62,000 bases of DNA. Origin: Phoronis australis. Taxonomy: Eukaryota > Phoronida > Phoronidae. Under the pieces are notes generated by a model. It was not told where the DNA came from, made no database searches, and saw only the letters and a list, made by a program, of their open reading frames with translations. Position numbers and translations under genes: made by a program. Position 1 is the stretch's first letter. The number at the start of each line of letters is the position of its first letter. This document shows positions 43,801 to 58,800 of this stretch, piece after piece. Location of the stretch: the NCBI GenBank assembly GCA_002633005.1, contig NMRA01000181.1:134959-196958 (forward strand). Direction: 5' to 3'.

Positions 43801-46800
43801 CGTGTTTTGTTTTTTTTCCTTTTTTTCTTGGATGATACTTCAGGAATCAAGGAAAATGCTTGATTTTTAGAGGTAAAAGCAGAGAAATTTCCCGACCTCC
43901 CCCCATTCGGTGCTACAGTGTATGCGCATCTACAATCGTGGTTTAGTTTGCGCAAATGCTTACAGCCGGACAAAATGTTGGCCCCCCCCCTTGTGATATC
44001 CTAGATCCGCCACTGTAACATCAAAGTGCATAATAATAATACGAAATATATTTATCCTGGTGATGTTTATCGCATTAGTATATTAGTACATTCAATTTAT
44101 TTTTCTGTCCCATAGTTTTGGGCTAATTCTCAAGATGGCCACCTGAGTGAGCAATTCCCACTAATTCAACAGATTCAAGCGCTTCCTAGTGGAAGCCAGT
44201 TTGCTTCACAGTGCTCTTCTAGAGGTGCTGCTGAGCTGTTGTGCTTCATTTGATCCATTCTTATATTGTTTGCATTTTCCAGATCAAGTTTGAAGCAATA
44301 ATCAAGTCTAGTGCAGCCTTTCAGTCAGATCCTGATGGAATGCTGTCTCTGTGGAATTCACTTGGAAGTGCCATGTACTCTTTAACTGCAAGGAATCAAC
44401 AACTTGGACTAGGCGACAATGTAAGTGCTTTCACCATTACGGCGTTTTTCTGTTGCTCTCAACTTGTTCAATTCTATAGCCCAACAGCAAGTTGGGAAGA
44501 TCACCCTTGTACCCAATATCTTACAAAACTGATTAACTCCATTCTGGCATTTATGGTTGGAGGGCCCATCTCTTTTTTGTTCGATAATTGCTCTAATCTC
44601 CAATCAGATCGTATCTAGCCTGACTGGGCTGTGCTGCTAAAAATGAAAGTTAAGTTATAACATATTTGAACATAAACCAATAGCATTTCTGAATTCATTG
44701 TCAAATGCTGATCATGTTTAGTTTTTGAATCACCAAAGTCGCCCAACTACAACAGAAGTTAAGACAATCCATTCTGCCAGGTTTCAGTAACCCTTTGAAG
44801 CCTGGGAGATAATTGGCCTGCCTGTTGTCATACAGGACAAAAAACTGTGCTGGGCAGTTAACAAAAGAGCTAGATGTTATCGCACGTTCAGAACCCCTCA
44901 CGTCTGGAAAGGTTGCTGAACGACAGAACGCCGTCATGCTTGATAGTTCAGTTCTAGAATAGTTGGCAAATAAAATCGGATCAATTGCTGAAGTTATGGT
45001 ACTGTTTCTCACTTTCGTGTTGTGGATAACACCTCAAAAATTTCCAAAATGAAAGGCCTTTTCATTATTAGTGCTTAGTGATAGAGAGAAACATGTCGTG
45101 GGCTAACTTGCACAATCAAGTCATATTTAAATACAACATCTGGTCATAAATTTGTTTAGCATTAGCTCTGTATTTCAATGACCTATTTAGAACTTGACTG
45201 CAATTCTTGATATGCTAAGTGTTAAAACTTATTTGATTTTTTGACTCTAACATGTCATTAATTGGGCTAAAGTCTACAGGAGGATCATTTGAAAACAGCA
45301 GTTTAACCAACTCAAACACTGAGAGTCAGTATTTTATCCTTTTATGTCATTAATGTTGATTACAGTAAAGTGTCTCCAATTTTGGAGAAGATAATTGCCA
45401 AAATTCCCTTTTTTCATTTTTCAATGTCTTCCACCATTCTTGTGAATATCGTTTTTCAAAATATTTTCTCTTGGTAGCTATAGTGCAGAACTTGAACATG
45501 GTAACGCATTGATTTGATGTTACATATCTTTTATAAAAAAGTAAAATTTCACTTGTCTGTCATGTTGTGTCCTGAGTGGTGTGATTATAACCTAGAGAAG
45601 TCATAAAAGGTCAACTGAAGCACGTGGGAAGACTAGGTAGCCCTGAGTGGTTGCTGACAGTCACAAGCTAACTGAGATGGGGGATATGTCTTGTAATTGA
45701 AGCAACCTCATACAATTACTGGTGGTCTTCACCACTGTCACTCTGCTTGCTTTCCTTGTCTCATGTTGACTGCATGTTTCAGGGCATCACCACATATTAC
45801 TCTGGCAACTGTGATCTCTCTGACGCTGAGCTAGCGCAGGAGTTTATGAGCCACAAGGTGGGTTGGGATTTACAAATTGATACATGTCGCTTATCGTGAA
45901 GACATTGTTGTCAGCATTTTCATTGCCTGGCACATGACTAGTACTTATGTGCCTATCAAGAATGTGTTAGGTGTGTTATTTTCATCAATTATAGTCATGA
46001 CTGAGTGACCTGGTGATGATGGGGTGTCTCAATCAAATTATAATAATTATGAATCGGCTTCTGTTTGGATTTACTATGTGTTCTGAGGGTACATCAAAAA
46101 GCTAATAATTAGTTAGAATGTAAACCATATACACTTGGGTACAGTACTTATCTTGAGTTTGTGCATAAGCAGTGTGGAAAATGTTAAAAGTGAAAATTTC
46201 GAATCCGATTTCGAATAAAAGGATGGGACCTCAGACACAGGTGTACCCTTTCAAGGAATGATAGGTGTGCAAATGAATTACATTTCTGTGTTTTAGAAAA
46301 TGGAAGCGTACAACACAAGACTGTTTAAGAAGTTCGACAGCGATGGGAAACCAGTTTATGAAATCTGTCTGGCTTCATCTGCTGGAACAGGTAAAAACAG
46401 CTATTTGGGTAATTTTGAGTTATCTGGAAGTCCTAGTGTATCAACTCTGTCTGGAGTTCTATCACAGAACCGCTCCAATCTTCTGCCTTATTGCTTTTGC
46501 TTCATGACATTATGAGCCTGTTCAGCCATCTTGAACCTCATTTTAAGAAGTACAACTGTTCTCTGCCAGTTCCTCCTGAAACCAGAAGTCACAATTAGTC
46601 GAAGGTTAGAATTTAAGATTGGTACATAATGGAGGAGCCACAGTTTGTAAACTGCATAAAAGTCTTTAAATTTTAAAAAGGGAATTTCCACTGATTCTCT
46701 TTTTTTGCCCAAAATGTGTTGAAGTTTTTCTGTGCCCAAATTTCCGTCTTTTTTGGTAAAAGACAGTAAATATTTTCATGCATTTCAGCCCTCTGTTGTA

Positions 46801-49800
46801 GCATGTGCAGAATTTTCTGCATTGGTTGTGTTCAATTGTCCTGTGAAATAAAATACAAGAAGTGCCTTTTGCAATTCTTGACAGAATGTGCAGGAATTTC
46901 TGCACTGGGTTTGTGCTGAAATATTTGCACTGGAGGATGCTCAGAAATTGCTGCAGTGAAGAAAGCACAGAAATTTCAGAAGCTGAGGATGGGAAGACGT
47001 TTCTACCTTATGTAAAATATATTTTTAAGCCAAAATGATTGAAAGCTAGGCAAAGAAGCAGTCTGCTTGAATCAGTGGAAATTCTCTTTATATACTTGAA
47101 TGGCATGTAATTTGTTATTCCTTGCTATTTTGTATGATTTTGTCTATGACTCATTGTCTGAAATGGTTGCAGTTACAACTGAGTTTGTTTAACACGCTGA
47201 CTGATCTGTACTTGTAGGCGATCAAGTAAACCCAGATCAGACGGAAGCTATTCCACTTGGATCCTGTGAGTTTAAGGAAACAAAGTTTATTGTGAGCAGG
47301 GGAGACTATTCCCAGCTGATGCAGGTTATGGTGGACAATTTGGCCAAAGCAAAGGTGAGGATCAGTCTGCTTCATGCTTGTTACTCTTGTTGATAAAGCC
47401 AGTATTCTGTATGTTTTGTTGAACATTCTATTGGATCACTGTGGTTATATGTGAGTAGTAATGACAACAGTAGAATGGACATTGACATGATTTATCTCCT
47501 TGAATGTGTAGTGATGGTCACTAGGCAGTGCTACTTCAAACTAGATGATATAAGCATGTAATGGGCAAATGCTCTGTGGCACTTGGGACAACAGTCTTAC
47601 AGTAGTTTCAAATTATATGAGTAAGACAGACTTTGGCTTTACTCTCATACTCTGCCAAACAAATTTCTTACTGGAATTGTTTGTCAGTGAAGTCAAACTT
47701 TTATCGCAATTAAACAGTGAGAGTTTATTCTAGGTTACGGGTTCCGTTTAGTCTCGAACTTGTTGTGACCTAACTCGCGTGATGTCAATTTAAATGCATT
47801 TGCTGAAAAAGTTAACGTTAGCGAAAAAGTGGAATACTTCACTGAATACATCATAATTATCATAGACATGCTTCGTTGAAGATATGAATAGAACCAAAAA
47901 GGATGGCTGAAGGAAGTAAGCACTTTTTTAAGTGACAATTGTAGGCATAAAATGTATTTGTAACAACTCGGAGGTGAAAACATTTTTGGTGGCTGGATTT
48001 GGGTTATTGCCCATTTAAAATATGTGAGATGAGATTAGTACAGAAACCGATGGGGGAGTATTCCAGCCCCTCTCCAGCCATCCGAGAGGCTATATGTTGC
48101 CTAACATTCAGATAGTCATGTGGTACCATTAACCCACAGATGCCTCCATCCTGTTGAGCTGTTTACTGTTCTCATTGAGACAATGTATTCACAAAAGAGT
48201 GCTAAGGAGAAGTACTTACAACAAAGTACGAAGTCTCGCCAATTTCAGACAAAAATAATTACCGGTACCAAAATTGTGCTTTTTTCATTTTTTCAAATCA
48301 TCTGATGTTAGCTATAGTATAGAACTTCAACTTAAAAGAGCATTAATTTTAGGCAACATATCTTAAGAAAAATGATAAGATATAATTCTACTAGTCGGCC
48401 GTCTTGTGCCCTGACTTGGTGAGATTTTACAGTTAACCAGTTGATGAAGTCTTGGAATATGGGACCAAATTTTTAATGTACATACAGAATCATTTTGCTG
48501 TGTTGATTGGTTTATCAACACACCAATGGCAACAATGCCGACTGCTACGTTTAGCAGTAAAAGGAAATCTGCTGAATGTCTGTTTTGATGTGATTTGGTG
48601 TTGGCGAAGCGATCCTAGACATATTCTTAAAAGTACAACAAGCAGTGAATTTTAAAGTGAAGTGTCATTTATTTTTTCTTTGAATCTTTTACTGTGCTCT
48701 GAGAAGGAAATTTCAGATATCGCATATGCTGTTAGAGTTGTTCAAAAGTAGCTCAAGCCCCAATTTCGATATTCACTAAAGAATTATGTATTTCGTATTT
48801 CTCTGCAAAACATGATTGTTTCATACAGGAGTTCGCTGCCAATGAAAATGAGAAGAAGATGTTGCAGTGTTACATTGACAGTTTTAGCAGTGGCTCACTG
48901 ACAGCTCACAAAGATGGCTCTCGCCACTGGATCCGGGATGTTGGGCCAATTATTGAGTGGTACGTGTGTCGTTGGGAGGGTTCTAATGAACTTATAGTAG
49001 GCTGCTTACAGTGGAGTGTCTGGTCACTGACTTCCTTTTGGTCTGTAACATGAACATTGGATATATTTAGAAATATTTAATTGGAGAATTGTGGTAGCTC
49101 AAATATTTTACATGGCGAACAGATGTTCAGCTCACAGATTAGAAATTAAAAATGGCAGGAAGTGAAAAATATGTAACATGTAATGCAGGAGAGATCGAGA
49201 CAGACGTGCATTTCTTTAGTTGTCCATTCGTGGTAGATTTAAGAATTATGTTCATACCTCATTTCTATGTTAGAAACAATGATGTCAGGTCTCTTTTAAA
49301 CTCGAGGGCAGTAATCACTTTAAAAAAAAACATTTTGATGTATAATAATGAAGGGCAGTGTTAATTAGAAGTGAGATGTTGAATCTTTATTAGCTTATAT
49401 GCATGTATCAATTACGCTGTGAACTGTGGACTGATAGCCTCTTGTTCAATAAAATAAAAGTTACGAAAAAGAAAAAAAGAAACACATTGCAAAAAATTAG
49501 GTCAAACTGGAATAAATCAAGTTAGCTGCGGTGAAGTTTCCTGTAGAAGCCACCAATGAAGTCCATTTGGTCTAAGGTTTTATGACATCTAATTAGGAGC
49601 ACTAACTTGCTGTATTCAAAGCAAAACAAATCAAGGCTTCTAACTCAATTCATGAAAAAAAGATTGTTTTTAGAGATGGTTTTGCATGGGGCTTTAAAAT
49701 GTTTTAAAAGCCTGGTTTTGATCGGCCACTTGCATAGAAAAACTAAATAAATGCAGAACTTGGGGCTATGTTTGTTGGTTGTGATCAAGAATTTTCAATA

Positions 49801-52800
49801 ACCTAATACCAAAGATTTTTTTGTAATCCTGATTAATTGATTAGTTTTCTGATTTCAGTTATATTGGCTTCATTGAATCCTACCGTGACCCATTTGGCCA
49901 AAGGGGTGAATTTGAAGGTTTTGTCGCCATGGTGAACAAAGAAATGAGCGCCAAGTTCGGCGCTCTCGTCTCCAACGCTGAGTCGTTCCTGCCCCTTCTT
50001 CCCTGGCCCTCCTGTTATGAGAAGGATAAGTTTCTGCGACCCGACTTCACCTCACTGGATGTATTGTCATATGGCAGTAGTGGTATTCCGGCCGGTATCA
50101 ACATTCCGAACTGTGAGTGGTTGGTGAAGTGAAATTCACCCAAACTGAATGAATGTCAACCGAATGTTTTATGGTCTTCTTGTCGAAAAGAGTGCTGAGG
50201 CTGCCCTTGTGAAAACTGAATAAAAGGGACTATTCGCAATTCTGTTCAAGGTGATGAGTAGGGCTGAAACGGCTCACAACGCTTTTTGTTTGGTTTCGTT
50301 TTCTCAGACATCTGAATTGAAGCTAAGCAGCTGCAGTTTTGTGTTTTGTGATAATGGTTTGTGTTGTTGTGACAGCATCAACCTCTGGTCATCTTGTGGT
50401 CTGCTGATAACTCGGGTATAATTTTGGTTGATTGTTATGATACTGTCTGCATGTTGTACTCCCATACATGGTTTACTCATATACACGTCTTCCTCACATA
50501 ACTGCAAAGGCTATTCATTTTCCTGCTGTCAGAAGGCAAAAAGGCAGCTACTCAGATATTTTTGACTTAGTATTTAAAATATCAAAGAAAAACATTTCCA
50601 GTAATTTAGTCTCTTGTTTAAAAGGGAAAGCAACTGCTTTTTTATTTTGCCCTGCGTTAATTTATATTTGTGTTTCCTAAACTTGTATTTATTATTAATA
50701 CAACAATGTTAAAGTAGTAGAAATACAAAAAGCAAAAGGTCCTCATCTGTCTGCATTCATGTCCATTAAGGAAACAAATAAGTGACACAGATTTTTTGTA
50801 ATGGAAGTGAATGAAGAAGCCTGATGCGGGGTTTTGCATTCTTAATGATGGTAACACGCAAAGAATCGTTGGCTCTCTTATTTCATTTTTTATGAGTTGG
50901 ACTTAAATTTTACGAACTCTTTGGTATTGTAGATGATGATATCCGACAAGATGAAGGGTTTAAGAACGTTTCCCTTGGCAACGTTCTGTCATCAGGATAT
51001 AAGGATACCAAAGTTACTTTCCTAACAGAAGAAGACAAGGTAAGTCTCAAGGATTGTTGTCTTGTATATGTGTTAATTTGTATCATTTAAAGAACTGAGA
51101 TGGTTGTCAGCGTTAGTACTATGACTCCCATATTTTGTCACTGGAGCATACCAGGAATTCTGACAGTAATCTCCTGGGTGTCTGTTTAGAAAATGGGATC
51201 TTTCTAGTACCCTTAATATGAGCCCAGGAGTACTTTCAGAAAATGGTGACCACTGTACATAATTGGGATGGGGAAGTCTCTAGAATTTGGGGCAGTCTAG
51301 ACTTTGGGACATGGAAATTTATGGTGAAATTGAATTTTTTGGGCGGTTTTGATGTTCACCACATTCCTCAAATTTCGGACTCTGTTTTCAATCTACATTG
51401 TCTGAAAATGGACTCGGAAGTAAATGTGTTTTTCCACCACATAATTTGGTGAGATGGATCAGTAATAGTTTCTTTGATACCATTAGATGAATTTAAATTT
51501 ATAGTAGATAATAAACCAAAACAAGCTGAAATAAACAAACTATGCCCTGTTTCTTGTAAAGCCTTGTTTTTGTTTTTCACTTGCTGACGCTCATGGCACT
51601 TTGGGACACCCTGCAAATGGTTAACACTTATGTCTCTCAAAGTAGGACCACAGGCTTATATTCAGAATGTTTTTAATGTAGGCTCAAAATGTGGCCTGTT
51701 GGCATGCATTCCGGATAGAATTATAGTTTTCCAAAAAGTCAACACATCAAAATTGTTCAAGCCAAATTGTTTACAGTAAATTATTTGAAAATTAGTCATC
51801 ATTTTTTGCGGAGATGAGATCTTATCAGCTGTTTTGATAGCTGCTGTTTGTGCAAATAATAATATTATTGGCTAATAAAATGAGTTTACCGTATTCGCCC
51901 TAATAAGCGCCCAGGGCGCCTAGAAAAATTCGCTTCAGGAAGGGGGTCTCTTATTATAGCCCAAAAGTGGTTGAAACCCAGTCTCCGAAACAGGTGAAAT
52001 CGCAAGCTAGAATTCATCACATTTACACTCTGTGATGCAGCTGTAACCTATGACAGAGTTTCTACAGAATTGCGACTGCAATTGCTATTGAAGTTTGTTG
52101 TTAAATTACGAGCATTTTTCAGAAAATCTAAGTGTGAAGACTCGTTGACTGATGCATCGCTGTCTCATGATCGCCGATAGGTCAACTTAAATTCTTGAGT
52201 AAAAATATAGTTTCGACTCGACAAATTACCCAAAGTCCTCCGTAGGTTTTCAAAGTAGCATCCTTAAGACCTTTAAGCTCCAGTGGAGTCAGGATTAACT
52301 GCATATTAAGTCCAAATCTACGCTAGATCGTACTGTGCAACACGAGAAACATCTCTGGACGAACACGCATGTTGTTGTCACGTGATGTTTGTTTTGAAGT
52401 TCCCCTGCTTGCATGAGTGAGCGAGCATGTGTGTGTCATCGGAGTTCATTTGCCAGAGTAAACGCGATGTAATGATCTAGGTGTGCACTGTAACTAAGCA
52501 GTAAAAGCAGAATGTGTTCTATTAAGCACTTGTTGATCTCTGCTAAAAAACATTCGAAAATTGTCTTGGTAAGGCTGATGTCGTCGAGTCGCTGGGTGAC
52601 TGGATGTGTGACAGTCTAACAGTTATTGTTCGAGGGGGGGTTAAGGGTGTAGAAGTATTCACTATCAGTGGATCATTTTGACTTTAAAAACACCAATTAC
52701 ACCTAATTTAATAATTCCTCCTAAAAACAATGCAAAAGTTTTTTATGGTATTAGAAACATTCGGAAATAAGTGCCAGTATTTTTTCTTGTTGATGCTATG

Positions 52801-55800
52801 CTACACGTTTCATGAATAAATAGTTCCCGAAGACTAATCTTCAATCATGACAGGTACTTGAATGTAGCGCGCGCTTCCTGGCCATGTGCTTTTACAAAAG
52901 TCAAGTTTTTATTGGTCTTTGATTTGGGGTTTTCATGTGTACAAAGAAATTTAGATTCCTGTTGAGGGAGAAGATCTGTATGGGAAAGATGCAATAGAAT
53001 GTCTTTGACAAGTACGCTGCGTCTGTTCTGAAAGGCCAGACCATAATAGGACTCGTCCCTTGCAAGTTCATCAAAACTTTTGCGTTCTTTTTGAATCACG
53101 GCGGATGTTTGAAGTGTGGTCATGACTAAATACCGACATAGCGACGAGGTTCATGGTCTACAAATTTCGCACACAATGATTTTTTCAGGACTGTCGGATC
53201 TTATTGACTCGATAAATTGAAGACGTTACTGTAGAATTTTAGAGCTGTAGGTTAGGCATTTTTCGCATGCGCACGGGGTTCATAGACTGGGTGCTTATTT
53301 TAGCAAGGTCTGGAAACGTGTGTTTGGTGCTTATAGAGGCATGGGTGCTTATTAGGGCGAATACGGTATGTTTGTATACAGAAAATTCAATGCTATCGTA
53401 AGGTAGGATGCGTTTCAAATATACATTCATGTATTTGGTGTTGACATATCTGCCACTTCACGTGATTTGGACCCACAAATACGAATTGAAATAAATGTAA
53501 AGAAAACTTTAAGTCACATCACATTTTCAAAACTTTCGCAGGTCTTGGATTTTTTCTCATGTATTTAACCACGGGGGCCATTTGGCTCTTTAAAGTTTTG
53601 CAAAAATTATGTGTTTGGATTAAATGGCATGTGCCGACAACTGTTGCACCCATTGTGTCCTTCTGAGGAGTTTAAAAGAATTATGATTTACAAAGGTCCA
53701 TGGCCAGGTAATGTTTGTCAAAGTGCTAAAGTTACAATGCTACGTATGGCAGACCTAATTGATATTGTTTTTAATTTTGTCATTTTATTTTTATTTGATG
53801 GTCCAAAATATCAAAGTGGCATCACTATTGAGCAATGGAATAAGGCCTGAACCTTTTGCAGTGTTCTGTTCCACTGTTAATTTTGGGGCTGTCCTGTCAA
53901 AGCTACATGACGAGTACTAGGATTTTGTGCTATTTGCTACAACTTGGCAGATGTATGCGGTCTCTATATGATAACTTTATAGTTATCCATTGACCCACAA
54001 TTCCTCACAGCGCCCTTGATGCCAGGATTTTGGATCTGGCCTATTATCCCATACCTTAGTGAAAAGCATTTAAAGTCGTCACTCGAAAGTCACCTCATCA
54101 GGGCCAAAAATTCTCTTCCAATGAGCTTGGAATCACTTCCACAAAGCCTAAGTTTATGCTTGTTGATGACAGGTCAGGGTAGGAGTTTCTCCCCTCAATC
54201 AACCCCCCCCCTCCGAAGGCACAGGCACCTTTCCCACAGATAAGCGAGGACTCTGGCTTGTTGTAAGAGCTCTTTACCTGTGGTATTCACCATCATAGTA
54301 GCTGTCCCTTTCACCGGAATTGACCAGAAACTTAAACAACGTGATAATGGTGTTATATGAAAGATAACCTGTTTCATTACTTTTGGTTTGTATTTTATAT
54401 GCTATTTTAATGCACATTTTCAGATTTGTATAATTTACAAAGGTCATGTCACCAACAACAAGACAAATAAATCACTTCTGGCCTAAGACAAAATCCTGCT
54501 AATTTTGAATGTTCTGTCACATTAAACTCCTTATATATCAAGACATTAGTATAAATTTTGATATATGTCTCTGTAAGGGGACACCATAATAATTGTTATC
54601 TGTTTTCTTTCATCTTGTAGGCTCTCTTCATCAAGTACAAAGGTCCTGCTTTTGAAGTACAAGTGGGCTTGCATGAGTTGCTTGGCCATGGCAGTGGCAA
54701 ACTGTTTATCAAGGTGAGATAATTAGAGCGATGTCATTTACGGCACTGCTGTCATTTTGCAAATGCATTGTGAGAGGGTTGTCAGCTTATGAACATCCGG
54801 TGACATCACATATAAACATGGTCAACGGGAAGGAAATAACTTGGAAAACAAAATTTGTCCCTTGAGTGCACGAGAACTGAAGCACGAGGGCACTGGAGCA
54901 TGGTTTTTTGGTGCGAATCTGTGGTGTAAGTATGAATAAGCAACGATCATACAGAAAGGAAAGACAAATGAGCCTGAAAATGCATTGACTTAACACATAC
55001 ACAGAAAACATGTTAATTCCTCACACAAAAGATTCTCGTCTCACATGCCATCCAATCATGGTGAAGTTCAATCTCACCACCTTATAAATGAGCTTCCACA
55101 TCCACAAGATATATGAGATGTCAATGGGTATTTACGAATAGGCAAGTGTCTCACAATGTATTTGAAAAATGAAAGGAGTTTTGTAGATGAAATTCCCCCA
55201 ATTAATTGTCACCTGCTTTGCCTGCCATCTATGGTAATGTTTTCTTCAATTTTGTCTTTACTGGTTATTTATGCAGTGGTCATCAAAGTAATATTATTAG
55301 TTGACATCACTGGGATTGGCATATGACTAAAGTGTCGAATTTCTTAAACATGAGAAACGGGGGAGGCGGAGGGCTAGGTAGGATGATTACATGCTTGAAG
55401 GATTGTTCGTTGAAGAGTGCTTGATGCTTAGCATAGAGTCAAATTGCCAAATGCTACCTGGCAAAAATTTACGGGTTGCCAAACAGGAAATTAGGTCCCC
55501 AGAACAAGAAAACCCCAAGGAGTGGGAATGTCTTGGCCCCTACAAATGACACATTTATGGCAACAATTGACAGTAACAATAATGGGCTATCTAAATTGAA
55601 GAGCTTACGAACTGGGCAAATGTCCTCCCGATAACCTGGCCAACCTTGTTTTTTCATTGAATGGAAAATTAAGAGCATATCATGTTCCGTGTAACGACTA
55701 ATTTCCAACATGGGCTCAATGTCGAAGTTTGAGTGGTTTGATCTGAAGACTTAAGTAAAGGCTTAGCAGTGTGCTTGGAGTCAAATTGGCCTCATCAGGT

Positions 55801-58800
55801 AGACGACAAGTTGTTTGATTTTTCATGGGGCGAGTGACTTCCTGTTCAGTGAGAGACAAAATTTCACTCTTATCACCGTGACCCCTCTTTTGTCCTCAAA
55901 ACTAAATACTGCACGTTTCCATGTACAGCTGAATCAAACGATCTTGTTCTCCTTTTATGATGCACCAACATACCAACCTGGTCATATATTGCTGTCCCTT
56001 CTCTCGGTGTAGATTATCCCAACGTTCGCTGCTGTATCTCCTAGATCCATTGTAACATCTTCATGAATTTTGGCATGAAACTTATGACAGACGACGAGGA
56101 CTTTTGAGCTTATCCGACTACTGTGCCCCCAAGTGACAAGTGTTTTTCATTGCATCTGTATCTTGATTGCGTCTTGAAATTGGGTATGTAGTATGTACTG
56201 GTTTTTATTTGCGTCCGTGGTTGTATCTTGTGAACCCCTTGCAGGATCTTTGTGAAATTTAACAAGTGTATTCTTACGACTGTGACAGCAATTGAGGATG
56301 ACATTGTGATGGATCTCAAGTGGCAATTTAGCTAAATCGTTAGCCCCTGTATCTCCAGGAGCCCTTGGCAGATATTCATGATATACGACTAAAGAAAACG
56401 AGGAGACCGTTTTATTTTGTAACAAATTGGACATATTTTGTGAGACCTGTTGGCCATTTTTGTATCCACGCTAAATGACGATATTTGGCGTGGATGCTTC
56501 TGCACCAGTTAATTTTCTAATGGCTTCTACTTCTGTGACTTCCTGTATTCCGTTTAAGTTTTTGAGAAGGCATTCGGGGTCAGTCAATTATTGACGAAAC
56601 GACGTAACACATTTTGATGAAACTTAAAATAGAATTATACAATGGGAGTGCGCTGGCTCCAGTCGATTTCCATATGGATTTGACTACCATGGCACCCATT
56701 GTTTTCCATTTGCATTGTTATTGAGTAGGTAATTGTTGTCCTTTATTATTATTGTCGAAATAGCGAAAGATCCACCTTGATGCAGAGGTGCATGAGATGA
56801 CTATGATGAATCAGCACCAACTCTGACCAAACTAGTCTAATTTTACATATTACATGATGCCAGTGGACATCCCTAGAAGCATGCCGATGGTGGTTTAGTT
56901 GTAGGACCATTTCAATGATTTGTGTCTCTTATGTAGAATTGATGGATTTCATCTGCTGAGGTGCAGGTCGCCACTGCAGGCCGTTTTTTGAAAGCATTGA
57001 TGGGACGATTGTCAGCTTGTAAACATCCGGTGACATCACACAATTAGAAAAAGCAATATATATCCTAGCGTCATTCACACAAATGGAACACTCATAGGAT
57101 ATTCTTCTCTATGATATACCATTTATTTAATTAAAGATTATGTTGAAGAGATATGCGATGAAATTTTAGTTAAATTTAAGCTTTTGCTGTCTATTTCCAT
57201 AACAGTGTATCCGGGGAGGTCTATTTTTTGGAAAATTTTACAGAATGAAGAGGAATGTCGATTGTGACCATGAGGATGAAAACACTTGCCTTTCTAGCAC
57301 CTTTTCCTTGTCATACATATTTGCCATTTCCAGGCTTAGGGAAACACTGATAAGATGGCTTAGGAGTTTTTCACTTGTAAATCACTACAAATTATAGTTA
57401 CACAATACTGTGAATGACTAGTTAGGGTACTTACGTTTCACTTCAGTCATTGATGTTTCCATTAACTGTTGCCTGCAGAACGTAGGGATGCATTCTATGG
57501 GGGACAAGCGGTCCTCCTACTATGACTCATCTTGTACTTCTTAGTCTGCTGCATGATTAAGGCACCATCACTCAAAAATAAAACATTGAATCCGAGCCTC
57601 AAAATGCATCAAATAAACAGTGCACGAATTGCAAATCTTTTCCGCAAAACGTTTTTGAGGCACATGTCGGCCAATCTCGCATATGTTAAATTTCAGCACC
57701 TAAAACGCAAATTACTGCACATCCCCAAGTTATCTGAGATGTCACCAAAAGCTGAGGAACAACCGTCCCACGTTACAATTTTGTAAGTTGGCAGCAGCAC
57801 TTTGAAATCCCCAAATTGTGTTTAATTACTCTGTAGTACTGTTTATACTTTCATGTTAATTTAAAGAATTATTTTTCCTTGAAGGACAAAGATGGCAAGT
57901 TTAATTTTGACATTGATCATGTCAAGCATACAGAAACTGGGGGACAGGTGAGATCACATGAGTTTTATACGTGCATAGAACAATTTCTCTTTGCCCAATC
58001 ACCACCATGTATACTCTGGATAAGAATGAATTTGTTAAGCTTGCAATCTAGAAATTTGTTGTACTGATGAGATGTACTACTGAGTTGACGTTTATTGCAT
58101 GAAAGTGGTGTGGAATGAGCTCTGTTACTGAATCGAAATAACCACAAGTCACAGTACATGAATCTGTGAATGTTTTGTGTCACAGAGATGTGTTAGTGAA
58201 TCGTAATAACCACAAGTCACAGTACATGAATATGTGAATGTTTTGTGTCACAGAGATGTGTTACTGAATCGAAATAACCACAAGTCACAGTACATGAATC
58301 TGTGAATGTTTTGTGTCACAGAGATGTTGAAATATATCCCCCAAATTTACAAATTCAGTGCTGAACTTTCAGAATGTATTAAAGTGGCAATATTTCAACT
58401 ACCTGACTTCACCTCGTATATTGACTATTTTGTTCATCAATTTACTGAATTAACACTTAATTACCCCCTGAGTTTATAGTTTCGCTTTTGTATCATTGGA
58501 GTTTCTCTTGTTATTTGTTAGTGTCTTGCTTTTTACAAGTTTACTTGGCTTCATTGTTGCATTCTAGTGCGAGCAAAATTTTCCTGTTCTGTTGGGAATT
58601 TAACGCTGACAGTAGAAGGTAAAATAAACTTGACAAATATCCGTGGATACGGGATGTTTTCCAAGATGAGACCAATGATGCAATGCATTCTGCTACTTCC
58701 TCACCAGGGGAGCTCTATGGGGGACTGTCGTATCGTAATCAAAACAATTTATTTTTTTCACTTGAGATTTGTTTCACTTGCCACAGATCACCAGCTGGTA

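Larger units (their letters stand above)
43180..44015. mobile_element. hAT-like TIR element with tRNA-like module, in DPP3 intron 3
   Basis: Begins CATAGGCGGATTTAGGGG and ends CTAGATCCGCCACTG. The 5-bp duplication TAACA lies at 43175-43179 and 44016-44020. It includes the N gap 43354-43437. The interior shares long blocks with 35321-36346 in reverse. Confidence 0.75.

Noticed and set aside
44115-44254. Open frame after an acceptor-like CCCATAG in DPP3 intron 3
   Set aside because: It matches no part of DPP3. Exons 42774-42863 and 44283-44420 already join without a gap relative to the human protein.
53611-53850. 79-codon + strand frame before the HELLGH exon
   Set aside because: It overlaps a dispersed repeat. 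Exons 50933-51039 and 54621-54713 join in phase with only a two-residue difference from human DPP3, leaving no room for it.
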